From Apteryx mantelli (Eukaryota; Chordata; Aves; Apterygiformes; Apterygidae), in assembly GCF_036417845.1 (NCBI RefSeq), contig NC_089978.1:127812183-127876182 (forward strand): 64,000 bases of DNA, read 5' to 3'. Below the pieces are notes generated by a model. That model did no database searches, was not told the DNA's origin, and was given only the letters and a program-made list of their open reading frames with translations. The first letter of the stretch is position 1; each line of letters starts with the position of its first letter. This document shows, one piece after another, positions 1-11,420 of this stretch. The position numbers and the translations under genes were made by a program.

Positions 1-829
1 CTGGCAGCAAGTTGCTGGTGTAATTTTTTTTTTCTTCACAATCCAGCAGATGGTGTTAGATGGCTATTGAATGACTCACACAGGGCTCAAAGAACATCTT
101 GTTGATGATAGAGCTGAAAGATGCAAGAAAAAACAGTTTTGTAGGGATGTACAGTGAATCTGAAAGCTGAGATATGCTCTGTTTTAAGCATCTGTGTGTG
201 GTTTCAGCTTACTACTAGTGGGGAGGGGAGCTTCATGGCTGTTATACTCTACCTCAAGCTACGTTTTGTGACGTGTTGTATTTTTTCTACCAAGGACATA
301 ACTGTGTTTGACTCCAAAGCTGCAGAATGGCTATAACTAACAACACCCAACTAAACCCCCTTGGGGTTGTGGGTTAGAAGAAGGATGTTTAAGTTACCGC
401 TTCTGCTTGTTTTCATTGTATTTTTCTCCTTGTGTGGCCCTGAAGAGGGAGAGTGACACTGTACACATTCTCTGCAGTGCACTGCTGTGACAGGAATATC
501 TCCTAAATCACACAGTCCACACAAAGGAAACAAGTGAGGTGGAATGAATAAAACATGAGCTCAGCAGGTCCCACACAGTCCAGTGGGGCTCAGAGATGAC
601 ATCAGTGAGTGTCTGACGCTATCCATTAGCTGTGGAGCGAACATACTGGGTCTTGGTCAAGCTCCCAGAGCACCACTGTCTGTCTACACTGCTGATTTGG
701 ATCAGTTATGGGTGATAATATTACCTGTGGAAACTGATAAGTGTGAAGTGATTAATGCCTCTGCATGGGGGAAGAAATAATCCTTATTATATATACACAG
801 GGATGGGCTATAATTTATCTACTACCATT
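1..829. other. No gene seen
   Basis: AT-rich, unremarkable non-coding sequence. The short open frames here have no recognisable domain, and opposite-strand frames are of similar length. I see no repeat family or regulatory motif I would defend. Confidence 0.6.
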
Positions 830-1490
830 TAGGAAAGATCTTGGTGTCATTGTGGATATTTCATAGATGATGTCTGGTTTAGTGCACAACAGTTAAAGTC
901 TAGCTACTAGGAAAAGAGCACATACTAAAAAATCCATTTTGTGGCAGTATAAATCAACAGTGTAGCCCACCTCTGGGATATTGTAGCTGGTTCTAATAAC
1001 TCTACCTCAAAAACAATATAGCAGAGCTGGAAAAAAATATGGAGAAAGGCAAGAAGAATGGTCAAAGGTCCTTCTCTGCCTCTGAAATGATATAGCAGAA
1101 CTAGAAAAAAATGGTGAAAGGCAACAAGAATGGCCAAAGGCATGAGCTCACTTCTACTTGAAGGGCTTTAGTTTCAGACACCTTGTGCTGGAAGATAGGT
1201 GACAGGGGCAGGGCATGGGGGAGTGCTGTAAATGATGTGGAGAAGACGAATAGGGAAAGAATATTTGCTGTTTCTTGTAACACAGTAGTTAGAGGGGATG
1301 CCCAAAATGATTTATTTTTAGACCTGCTGGTTAATAAATAGAAGCTTCTTCTCCTGAGTGGAATTTATTGCCACCTGATACTTTTTTTTTTTTTGGGTGG
1401 AACCCAAAGAAATAAATGAATCAAAAATAGGGTAGGCAAATTCAGAGTGGAAGACTCACTGGTGGCTATAAGATGTGACTATGAGAATGC
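830..1490 (+). mobile_element. Ancient CR1/L3-type LINE fragment
   Basis: This is a decayed 3' part of a CR1-clade LINE reverse transcriptase ORF. In broken frames the sequence gives LGVIVD near 838-857, a YKS(T/M)V-like stretch near 950, and AELEK...RR-like text after 1018. CR1 proteins carry these just after the RT core (LGVIVD, YKSMVRPHLEYC, ELEKIQRRAT). Further on, GTGGAGAA (about 1238) and a piece like TGGAATTTATTGCCAC (about 1359-1374) match the typical downstream order. Many stops and frameshifts show it is long dead. It contains a local duplication at 1012-1140. The boundaries are approximate. It resembles the old amniote CR1/L3 lineage more than young avian CR1. Confidence 0.7.
1012..1140 (+). 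repeat. Tandem duplication inside the old CR1
   Basis: Two diverged copies of one segment lie about 74 bases apart. Both contain ATATAGCAGA(G/A)CT(G/A)G, then AAAAAAAT, then GAAAGGCAA(G/C)AAGAATGG(T/C)C and AAAGG. The first copy is near 1015-1069 and the second near 1088-1140. The divergence suggests an old duplication after the LINE inserted. Confidence 0.75.
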
Positions 1491-2254
1491 AAGTTCTGAC
1501 AATATGCCGGAAGAAGGGTCCGTCTATACATCCCCTTTTCAGTCTTTTGCCAAGCCTAATCTTTGACAGGTCACCTGTAGGTCTGCGCTTCTGGGTTAGT
1601 GGTTACTAAGGGAGGCTACTGGGAATACTGGGAATGGGACTATAGACTTGTGAAGGTTTTCCTTTCCTGTGAGATAATGACAGATGTTTAGTGGTGGGTT
1701 TGAGTGGTGGAGGTACAGATGTCCTCTCCTGTACCTTGTCATTCGGAGAGTTGCTTATAAAGCTCAAATCTAAATCTGCTTTTGACTCTTAAGCAACCTT
1801 TATTCTAGGACCCGAGGGTTGAATTCAGGTATGCTGTTCAAATTCACCTTTACATCAAATAGTTAACAACATGGTGTAAAAAATCATCAGCAAAGCAGTC
1901 CTGACATGCCAATCAAGGACATAATTTATGCAATCCCAATTGTTGTGCAAAGTGACAGCTTTTAGTGATGGAATAATGTATTCTCCTTGGTAGACTTGTT
2001 CTTGAGCAGTCATTAAGAATAGCAAGCAGTAGGGTATACAAATGTCCTGGGTAGAGGCACAGAAGTCATGCTGCTCTATGATTTTCTCATTTTATCTGCT
2101 GATAGGCTGCAGGACTAGTGTTTCTTGGGAAAGTTTTTTAGTTGTCTCTCTTCCTGATAGTTGTGCCTCTGAGTGGATGGAGGCTGGCTCCTGTCCTGTA
2201 GTCCATGAAAATTAGTACATTAATCCACACCCAGTAATGAGAATAATTTAAGTT
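1491..2254. other. No gene seen
   Basis: Non-coding sequence with no long open frame and no clear repeat. The old CR1 may continue a little into the left edge, but the match fades. Confidence 0.55.
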
Positions 2255-2395
2255 TTGATATTATCTCTCATCTTAAAGGATCCCAAAGCAATTAATGGGC
2301 TCTTAAGGAAGAAGGGAGCCTTATCTGTATCTGATCTGGGAAACCAAGTCGTTCTGAAGTGTGACAAACCCTTGGTTAGGATGTCAGCTGGAAAT
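2255..2395 (-). mobile_element. MIR-type SINE relic
   Basis: Read on the plus strand, the order of landmarks is that of an antisense amniote MIR. CTCATCTTAAAGGATCCCAAAGC resembles the MIR 'aggatctcaaagcgc' block, then comes ATTAATGGGCTC, then TTATCTGTATCTGATCTGGGAAACCAAG, which resembles 'ttatccccattttacagatggggaaactgag'. It is heavily diverged, so the limits are approximate. Confidence 0.55.
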
Positions 2396-5207
2396 CATGG
2401 CTGTGCTGGGCACTACTCATGCCTGAATAGTTGATAAAGCTCAGCTGAGGGATAGAGTGAATATTTAGATTTTTTTGGCCTTCTTTGTCTTCCTTAAGCA
2501 AATGAAGAGAAGAGGTTTCAGGACATGTAGTGTCCATTCTGGCCTGTGTAGAAATTGTGCTGTAAGGATACCTGTTTTCTGGTACTCCTGGCCAGCTTGC
2601 GATATCCCTCACAGAGAGGAAAGAGACTGTGATCGTGCCCTCCACCCTGGGTCTTTAGAGAAGATTCTTCATTACTAAGAACGGCCATGTGCTTCCTGTC
2701 CCTGGCTGACTCAGGAAGTTGGGAGGAGAAGAAAAGAACATATAAGGAAAGGCATCTGGCCAGTGCTATCTCAAAGCCCTTGCTAGTTTGAAGGGAACCA
2801 ATGCCATGGGCAGTAGTACCAGTTTGATGCCTGCTACATGTGCAGAGCTATACTATGTCAGATCTGCAATGCAGATAAACAGGCTGAGCATGTAATGTGC
2901 TGTGCTTGGGCATTAAATCTGTCTCCTTGGGCTTGCTTAGTTCTCAGTTACTTTTTAAAAATTGCTTTGCTGCTTTCCTCCCTTTTTCATGTCTGTAAAT
3001 ACAGTCCTTAATGGAAATGGACTCATCCTCAGCTCTGCAATACTAAATTCTCTTAAGATACTGATTTTCATTTTGCTAGTGTCAGTTTAGCTTATTGGCC
3101 TCTGAGGCAGCTGTATCCCCATCCTATGTGGGCTGAGGGGGAGCAGAGGCTTTCAAAATGGTTCCTGGGTGGCCAAGAAGGTGCAAGTTCATAATAACTG
3201 TTGCTGTGGTAACAAATCAGCACTGTCCCTGCATTGAGTTTTCACTAGTAGGTGTTAATATTTGAAATAATTAACCTGGGCTGGGAGCTGCTTTTGCGGC
3301 ATAGAATTGCAAAATGGGATTAACCACTTGAGGTGTGCTAGGCAAAGAGACCCAGTCCTTCACCCAAAGTGCTGGCTGTCTGCTTCTCACCTTCAGAGAC
3401 TCTGGAGACTGGATGGCTCAGAGGACTGGAGAAGGGGTAATACAGCCTTTGAGGGCTTTTGGCTGTTTAATGGTGTAAATTGAAAGTGTGACTATGTTAG
3501 CCAGCATTATAGCAGACAAAGTCCGTAGGCTTTCCCTTACCTTTTTATTGGCAGTCTTAGCAAAAAGTCCACAATCTAAGAAACTAGTCCTCTTCTGATT
3601 CACTCAGAATCCTCCTTTCCTTGCTAATGGCCATTAACCAAGCAATGTTGGGACTCTGCACTGGTACTATCCATGCTGAGGCCAGGTCTTCAAAGCCTTC
3701 AGGACAATTTTCACCCGCTAAACTTGCACTGAAGGTTGCTATCAAATGGAAGTGTTGCTCAGGGATCTAAATATCTTTCTCTTCTCCTCATTATGTGCTT
3801 TAAAACTACTTGCTCTGTATTTAGAAGCCATCTAGAAAGATTAAAAACACTATTTCATGTAAAAATATTGTCTCCTGGCTGAAGTAACATCCAGTATTAT
3901 TCAGCTGGCCTGAATGCTGTATGTTTTTATTGTGTTTTGGTGTTCATTCACAAAGAAAACAAAGTCAGAGTAATTTCACTCTGTTTATGTTCAGTTTCAC
4001 TTTCTAGTGCTCATGTGCTAACTCCCTGCCCTTGTGTTATCCTTTGCATCATCCTCCTGGGGTAAGGCAAGATTTCTCACCAAAATTTTCCTTATTTGGC
4101 TTTTTATTTTACTTTTAGTGTAGAAAGATGTTTCTTCTATTCATATAGCAACTCTGGAACTTGAGAGGCCTATTTTCCAGAAAGAGGAGTTCTGGTTTTC
4201 GGAATGAATTAAAGTGTATAATCCTTCTGCTTCTGTATAGTCTTTTTTGTGTGTGTGTGTGTGATAACTGGATTTCATGGGCTATAAACCTCCTTTTTTT
4301 TATGGCCTCTCTTCCCACTGCCGTTCCATCCTTGCTTTGTTCCTCACACAAAATGTTTTGTTAATATAAAACACGAATATTTCTTCCAGACTTCTCGATG
4401 GTGTTGTAAGATATTTACTCCTCTTGTAAGGTGCATGCAGAATCACATTAATGGACCTTAAATGGACAGATTTTGCTTGGTGACTTGGTAAAGGGCTTTC
4501 AGAAATTCCAGATACGGCAAATGCTGTGACATGAAGATCCCATTCTATTTTTAAACACTGTTATCTTCTATGAACTTCTGACCTCAGCAGCTTTTGCTTG
4601 AAGAATTTTACAATTGTTTTTTGTATCTCCTTATGATACATGTCTTGAATTTAACCTAATCTCTGTTTGCTTCCATTTCTCAAGGAATTATCATCCCACA
4701 ATAAACCAGTGTTCCTATCTGTTTTCAGTGATGAAAGAAACTACCTGTCTTCCAAAAGTGTAAAACTGCAGTACCTCATCTTCAGAGTAATTTGGTGCCT
4801 GAGAATCAACCGCTAGTGGTGACTGCAGACACTGGCAATGTAAGCCTCCAGAACTCAGATATGCCCATTTTTAAAGGATACATACACTTAGAAGGTGCAT
4901 TTGAGTCAGGATGTGGTCTCACAACATAGTTCTTAAATTGTTAAGCTGCATATTTAAGCCATATTACAATCTGGTAAGACTGGAGTACCATGGGGGATAC
5001 CTTTCCCACGAGTTTCTGTCCTGCAGAATTTTCTGAACTTTATCAGGTCAGAAAACCAGTCATAGTGGTAATTCACTCATGGCCACCTTCCAACATGAGC
5101 ATCAGCTGGTGAATCTTCATTCTATCTTCAATAGGATGAGGAACAAAGAGCTACTGGCCATTTTACAGATGCTACAGAAAGCTGAAGGGATTCGCCTCCC
5201 TCTCCTT
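2396..5207. other. No gene seen
   Basis: About 2.8 kb of non-coding DNA. There is a short GT run at 4249-4263. No open frame has a recognisable product, and no confident repeat family was identified. Confidence 0.55.
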
Positions 5208-5225
5208 CCCCCCCCCCCCGCCCCC
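5208..5225 (+). repeat. Poly-C tract
   Basis: Twelve C, one G, then five C. The complementary strand is a G tract. It is a simple low-complexity repeat. Confidence 0.9.
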
Positions 5226-5889
5226 TCTTTTATCTGTAGCAAAAGAATGTAGCTCCATTTTGGAAATTGGCAAGGTAGCTAACATGATAAGGAAGGCTTC
5301 CCACCGCTGAAATCGTGTCCATATGTCAAGTCTTTGAAACTTGAGCACTGGAGCCTTCCTTCAGCAATCTGTATGTTCTGCCCTAGATCTAGAATTATCT
5401 AGTTAGTATCGCGTTAGTAGTTGGAGCATGGAATGAAGTTTGGGTGAAAGGCAAAATGCCTGATGAATTCAAGAAGGTAGTCAGCATTCACTTGCCTTTC
5501 CCTGCTCTCATATTGCAAGTAACCTCTGTTAAAAGCACTTTCTTACTCCGGTTGTACCATGATAGAAACAGGCTGGGGCATTGAAGAAAGATGATCTGGA
5601 AACCTGTGAACTGAAAAATGAAACTACATTGAGTAGGAGTGTAGAGTCCCATTCTCTTCTCCCCATCCTAGAAGAGAATGACTGAACAAACTGTATTTGC
5701 AAATAGCTAACTAGTGCCCTTCACATCCGTTTGTACCTGTGGAGGCCCACAGTAAGGGGTAAATACCCCGTGGGGTAGTCCCACAGGGCCATGGGTATTA
5801 CTGTTTCCTGCAGGGAAGATTTCACCCAGCAGACTTAAGTGGCTTCTGTTTCTTTTAGCTGGTTTGCTGGTTTTCCACTTGGATGGAAA
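5226..5889. other. No gene seen
   Basis: Non-coding spacer before the CR1 copy. Nothing recognisable was found. Confidence 0.55.
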
Positions 5890-6127
5890 ACCAAGAGAGG
5901 TTCAGAGTGGATGTAAGGAAAAGCCTTTTCCCCATGAGGAAAGTGAAGTGGTGGCACTGGTTGCCCAGCAAGACTGTGCAGGCTCCATCCTTGGAGGTTT
6001 TCCAGACCATTTGGATAAAGCCTTGAGCAGCCTGGTCTGACCTCAGCTGTCCCTACTTCAAACAGGGGGTTGGACTAGAGACCTCCTGAGGTCCCTTCCT
6101 GCCTGAGGTATTCTGTGGGCCTATGAA
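5890..6127 (+). mobile_element. CR1 LINE 3' end
   Basis: 5'-truncated CR1 copy covering the end of ORF2 and the 3' UTR. It shows the characteristic order: GGTTCAGAGTGGATGTAAGG, then TGGTTGCCCAG, then CATCCTTGGAGGTTTTCCA, then GGGGGTTGGACTAGA, ACCTCCTGAGGTCCCTTCC, and a decayed octamer tail (TATTCTGTG, CTATGAATG). It is diverged but easily recognised. A CR1 ending of this kind occurs in birds and crocodilians. Confidence 0.88.
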
Positions 6128-9100
6128 TGTGAACTTCCCTTAAGCCTAGGGCAGTATAGTGATGTTTAATGCAAGCCTGTATTGACAAATAAAAGCCCAA
6201 ATTCTCAGCATTGTTCACTCATATAAGTTGGGTCAAGGTCTTAAGAACACATCCCAGGAGGAGGTGATCTATTGGAAAATAATAAAAGTACTGGAGTACT
6301 GCATCTTTTTAATCCCTGTGGGGAAAAGCTGGAAACTGGAGTGTCTCCAAAATGCAAGCATCAGTGTGCATTTGGTCTAGAAGGGGCTGCTCTCAGTGCA
6401 GTTTCCTGCTCCTCACCAGTGCCTTTCTTGCCTCTGGCAGACCCTCAGTTTGTCTGCTCTCTAGCAGAACAAGAGCTCTGTAATTAGAGTGTACGTATGT
6501 AACTATAATTCCCTGCGTAGACCCTCAGTGGCATAAATGACATCAAAAAAAGGCATATGTACTCAAGCTAAAGTGAGTGTGAGTGTGTATGTGTGCGTGT
6601 GCACATGCTCATGAGGAGCTTCATCAGCAATATTAAAATCATACCAGAGGAGTCCTGCTGGCAAATTCCTCTTTGTAGAAGAGCCTGTCATACTCCTGAG
6701 CTTGATCTGAAAGGGCTCATTTGGCTTAGGCTTTCTCTGTCAGTGAAATAGTCCAGCACCTTCATACAAGATTCAAAAGCCCAGGAGCTCATGTGATGTC
6801 TGGCCGTTCACACCAGTGTGCTAGACACAACAGAACAAATCCTGTGTCAAGTTTTGCAAGTCCTCCATGGCAACTGCTCCTTTCCTCAAGCCGTGATTCC
6901 CCTTGCTGGGCTGCTAAAGGGGCTGCTGCTCTGACAGCAGGGCCCTCCCCACCCTCCTGTGGCTGCCCAGCTCGGGGATCTTCAGCTGTTCCCATACCAT
7001 AACCTCCTTTTTACAGGTTCACCCTCCCAGACCTGCAGCTGCCATCTGTCGTTGGCTGACAGGACCCTTAGAGGACCAAGTTTTTCAGCTTCCCTGCTTT
7101 GTCAATGAGACAGACAGCTACAACCAGTCTCAGGCTGTGGCCCTTTACAAGTCTGGAAAAGTAGCTGCTTCCCTTGGTTCCCAACAGAATGCTCCTAATT
7201 CTCATGCTTGTCTGATCCAGAGTTTCTTATTAAATGGACTTTGGCTGGAGTAGGACACCTCGGAGCAGGTTTATTGTTCTGCAGGCTTCACTGTGCTAGT
7301 GTATAATGTGAACTGGAATGCTTTGCTGAAAATGTCTTGATGGCAGGGAATGCAAACATTTTCATTGTATTCTTGCTGCTGTTTCTTGGCTGGCAGTTTT
7401 TGTAACGTGTTACTGGATGCTGGAGAAGGAAAGAAACTGAACACTGTTCATATCACGACAACTGGGAGGTAGCAAGCTAGTTGTTTATAGTTTACAGGGT
7501 CAAAAAATTTTTTGAAAGAGATGATCTAGCAGAGTCTTTTGAAGCTGTGTGTTCTGTCTGCACAAAAAACTAATTTTAAGTAAAATGAGACATGATCTTG
7601 CTCTTACACAGTGATCTCTACAGGTGAAGAGCAGAAATGAAAAGACCATCTTTCCCTCCCGAAAAACAAATGCATAGAAAAAAAGCAGCCCACCCACTTC
7701 ATCCTTTCACAGCCAAATGCCTAAGAAATACGCCTACACTGTTGAAGGTCAAGACCAGTCTGGAAGGTAAACTGCAGAGCAAACTGCCTCCCACCAAAAA
7801 GACAGGCATATCTAATGGATTGCTTCCAGACCTGAAAATAAACTTCATGTTTTAGCTTCAAGTAGCCATCAAATCACCCTGAAGCTCTGTGGAAGTTAGT
7901 CTGCTGAGCCAAAGCAGAAGTTGCTGTTCTAGAGACTTGCTTGCACTTAGATACAAGGTAATTGTTCTTGCTTCAAATGATAGGTTTGGGAGAGGTCTGG
8001 CGGGTAAGCAATTCCTAAGCTGTTCAGGCCTTCATATGCTTACGTAACTTCTTGAACCCCTCTGGGGAAACTCTGAGTCAAATAGACAAGTTCCTAAACA
8101 GAAGGACCATTATGCCAGTGCTCTCACATCTGTCCCTGAATGGCCCCAGAGTAACACGTGCCAAATGCGTTTAAGACTCCAGCAGACATAAAATAGGTAA
8201 CTGAAATGAGATTTACCTGGGAGGTCTAAGAGTAAATGCTCTTGGTTCTAAAGCGTCTGCTATTTGAGCCCACAGAAACAGCTCAGGATCAAAATTATAA
8301 ATTAGTGTGGCAAATATTAGCTTCATTCCTTTGCTTGCAGCACAGATGCTGCCCTCACTGACCTTTTTCCCATCTTACTTTTAGGATTGCCTTGTCTGTA
8401 GCTTCATCTTACTGTAACTAATATCAGACAAGTGGATGTCTGTGCTGTTCATTCCACTAACAACAGGGTCAGACCCCTATCAGCAGCCATTTAAGCTGCC
8501 TTCAGGGGATAAGTTAGTAAATTCATGATGTAAAAATGAGGAGATGAAAACAAAGGACATCAGATATAACTTTATGAAAAGCATTCAGTGGGATCTAGGA
8601 TGTCCATGTATAGAGTAGGCAAGGACTTGCTTTCTTTTCTCATCACAAGTAATTTGACATCCAGTGCATTTACCTCAGAAGGGTGATGGAGAGGGTAAAC
8701 TTTAGGTGTTGTTCCAGGACTTTGATATTGCTTAGCCACGACATTTCAGCTCTTTTCAGCCATATCTTTGTAGTGGAAAGGTGCTGAATGGGACTTTTCC
8801 AAGATGAAATGACTTGCTTAGGGTTGTTCCCTTAACTCCTAGGTCAATACTGGATTTGTGTGCTAGAAACCAAGCATGCAGGCCCTGCTTTACAGCATGC
8901 GTTTAAAACATGAGCATTTGGCATTGGCATTGAACGTCTTAGATTAATTTCTAGGGCAAGGTATTATTATTATTATTTTGCTTATAGGCATTGCTTAGTG
9001 GTAAGGTAGTAGAATATTTTCTGTTAACAAAGCCTGTCATGGCTCTGGTATGCGGGTTGGATAAAAATGAGTGTTATCTGTTCCCCTGCCCCTCTTGCCA

Positions 9101-9159
9101 ATTTTTTTTTCCTTTCCCTTCTTTAAGGCCCTCGACTGACACATTGAAAATGCAAATGC
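6128..9159. other. No gene seen; possible MIR remnant
   Basis: Three kilobases of non-coding sequence. At about 8800-8880 the text GAAATGACTTGCTTAGGGTT is reminiscent of the antisense MIR 'gtgacttgcccaaggt' block, but the rest is too diverged to call. No gene is visible. Confidence 0.5.
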
Positions 9160-9267
9160 AGTTTGATAAGAATTTCTGTGACTTGGTTGCATTATCTTTG
9201 CAGCTCCTGGTTTCAGAGGACCTTGGTACAGACAAAATTGATCAACAGCAGGAGGAGGAAAATAGCT

Positions 9268-9281
9268 GTTGCCAAGGCAAC
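9268..9281 (+). promoter_or_regulatory. RFX X-box palindrome
   Basis: GTTGCCAAGGCAAC is a perfect 14-base palindrome. It matches the double half-site recognised by RFX winged-helix factors (GTTGCC and GGCAAC, two-base spacer). RFX1-6 bind such sites in ciliary, neural and MHC class II promoters. The next gene is not in view, so the target is unknown. Confidence 0.6.
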
Positions 9282-9287
9282 CAATGA

Positions 9288-9294
9288 TGACTCA
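9288..9294 (+). promoter_or_regulatory. AP-1 site next to CCAAT
   Basis: TGACTCA is the exact AP-1 (Fos/Jun) core. It lies seven bases after the X-box, with CCAAT at 9281-9285 between them. A heptamer alone occurs by chance every few kilobases; the tight clustering is what gives it weight. Confidence 0.45.
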
Positions 9295-9760
9295 TCTCGG
9301 GTAGCAAGCAGCAAAAGCTGTGAGGCTGCAGTAATTTTCCAGATGCTTAATCCAGCTCTGGATTCTTTATTTCTCACTCTGAAAGGCAGAAATTCTCCTC
9401 TGTCTTTCTTTGCTCAGAGACCCATGCACCCTGCAGCCGTACGTGATGCAGAGAGCCGTCCTTCGTGGTGCTTACCCAGAATGGCGTCACAGAGACATCT
9501 CTGAGCAATGCAGATGAGCTGCTCAATGGATTGAACTGTAGCCCCCGAAGTTAGTAAAAATAGAGCTGTTAACTGCCCGGCTGCAAAAATACCCCAGTGT
9601 GTCATTGGCTCTCCCCCCTGCATATTTACCAGCTGGCGTCACATTTACTGTAACTCTGGCTATGATATTATTAAATCAGTTCATCTTGTTCCTTTTCAGC
9701 AATTAGCAGGCTGTGCAACTATTTAATTGCCTGTGCTGCATACAGAATATGCTAAAAGGA

Positions 9761-10384
9761 GCAAAGTGAACTACATTCAACACATGCATGTGAATAAGTT
9801 AGCTTCTCTTTTCCATAGCCTACTTTTTTTTTTTTTTGGCATGTGTTTAAAAGTCTGCATTTGATGAAATGGATCAGGTTAATAGGTTTATCCAGGAAAA
9901 GAGGCAGCAAAAGGAGCCACTGTAGCACTTTCTATGTTACTTGAGGGATGCTGACTTTGCAGTTTCCCTGCAATGTCTGCAGTGTAATGCAGCCAGCCCC
10001 CCATTTGGGGCACTGTTAGAAATGTCTGCATAATTGTTCACCTGCTCTGGTGGGATGCTGAGTTCATGATTGTGGCCATGGTGCTGAAAAATCCCAAAGT
10101 AACTAGTTTAAAGCTAGCTTCAGCTTGTTTACATGACCTAGTGCAAAGTACATTTATTTCTCTCTTGAGAGGGAGGAGCGATTAGCGCTGGGTGGGAGTG
10201 GAATTTGATTTCCCTGTTCCAATTAGGCCATTGCCCATCATGGGGAACATGAGCCAGTTCCTCAGCATGAGGAGAAGGAAAGTCCTGGGGTTAAGGGGCC
10301 ACACAGGCAGAGGAGAGCCCAGGGTAGTTCATTCAAAGTGATTTTGGGAGGGGAAAGTTCGTTCTGTTGAGATTTCCCATGCAT
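9761..10384. other. No gene seen
   Basis: Non-coding sequence with a short T run near 9825-9837. Nothing else was recognised. Confidence 0.55.
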
Positions 10385-10540
10385 CTTGGCTGAGTTGCTC
10401 TTTGTGCCTCAGTTACCCTTTGGTAAAATAGATGATCTTGACTTTCTCTCTTGACTTCTATCTATTTAGATATTAAGCTCTGAGAGGGTGAGTATGTCTT
10501 ACAAAGAATTTGTACAGAGCCAACACCTATTGATTTCCCT
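10385..10540 (+). mobile_element. Amniote MIR-type SINE relic
   Basis: Sense MIR order: GCTCTTTGTGCCTCAGTTAC (the 'tgcctcagtttccc' block), then TTTGGTAAAATAGATGATC, then TTTAGATATTAAGCTCTGAG. It ends GGGTGAGTATGTCTTAC...TTTGTACAGAGCC, which resembles the 3' text 'gggactgtctcttac...tttgtacagcgcc' of the amniote MIR subfamily. Confidence 0.7.
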
Positions 10541-11039
10541 CTATTCCGCCCCCCCTGCCCCTTCACAGTTGGGAGTTTTCAGCACTGAGGCATTTAAAAA
10601 TGCTGGTTGGATGCAAAGGGCTGTAAGGCTGGGAAAAGTGGGGAAGAGCAGTGGTGCAAGGAGTGAAATGCCCTTGCACCGAGGCCTGGCCTGACCATAG
10701 CGATGGTGCTGATGATGCCAGTTGCTGCCCCGTGCAGCCTCTGGAGGGCAGGCAACCTTCTGTCAGAGAAGTGATACCATCAGCTCCTTCTGTCACAGTG
10801 CCGCCTCTTGCTTGAATGCCCTTGTTAAAGTTTTGGCAGGGTATGCAGTGGAAACAAGGTGCTTGCATGAGAACTGAAGTTATCATGGAACAGGTTGATG
10901 TCTATGGAGACTTTGCTAGAAAGTTACTCTTTCTAGAGGCACAAAGTTTCAGGGATGTAACAAAATGAAAGCCGAATGAAAGATTGATTTATTCATCCCC
11001 AAAACATGGATAGGAATCACCTGCTGCCTGGGTAGTATG
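10541..11039. other. No gene seen
   Basis: Moderately GC-rich, non-coding. Open frames of 68 (+) and 107 (-) codons overlap on opposite strands, and neither shows a domain. Confidence 0.5.
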
Positions 11040-11420
11040 ACATACATAACACTGAAAATGTTAGTCTGATCATCTGCAATTTCAGCAGCAATTACTGCAG
11101 GCCCGCATAGGTGTGCTAATTGCATTATACCATAGATAGCTATTTAGCACCAAAAGGTCTGTAATCTCCCCTCCTCAGATTTGTGTGTACCTAGCAGTCT
11201 CCTAATGTGAAATCATCAAATATTATTCATTGCATTAAGTTCATATATATTTCAAAGGTCCTAGAAGAGATGCTGGCCACTCCTTTATGTTTGTAAAAGA
11301 AAAATAGTTTAAGCTGACCTGTTTAATGCTATAGTATTAATTAGAATTTATTATTAATAAGGATGCATTGACTTGCTAATGTGTTGTGTGATTAGTTAGA
11401 CTTTTAAGTAGGTTGCCTGA
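11040..11420. promoter_or_regulatory. Candidate conserved non-coding element
   Basis: AT-rich and dense in homeodomain-type cores: GCAATTACTG, GCTAATTGCATTATA, CTCCTAATG, ATTAATTAGAATTTATTA and GCTAATGTG. There is no open frame of note and no repeat signature. The composition is typical of vertebrate developmental enhancers, but this is inference. Confidence 0.3.

Larger units (their letters stand above)
9160..9760. promoter_or_regulatory. Candidate enhancer / conserved element
   Basis: A motif-dense block that does not read as an exon: two overlapping open frames of 98 and 113 codons compete here. It contains a palindromic RFX-type X-box (9268-9281), an abutting CCAAT (9281-9285) and an AP-1 TGACTCA (9288-9294). 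It also has GCGTCA half-CRE-like sites near 9484 and 9636, and TTAATTGC-type homeodomain text near 9723. I infer a cis-regulatory element; conservation cannot be tested here. Confidence 0.35.
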
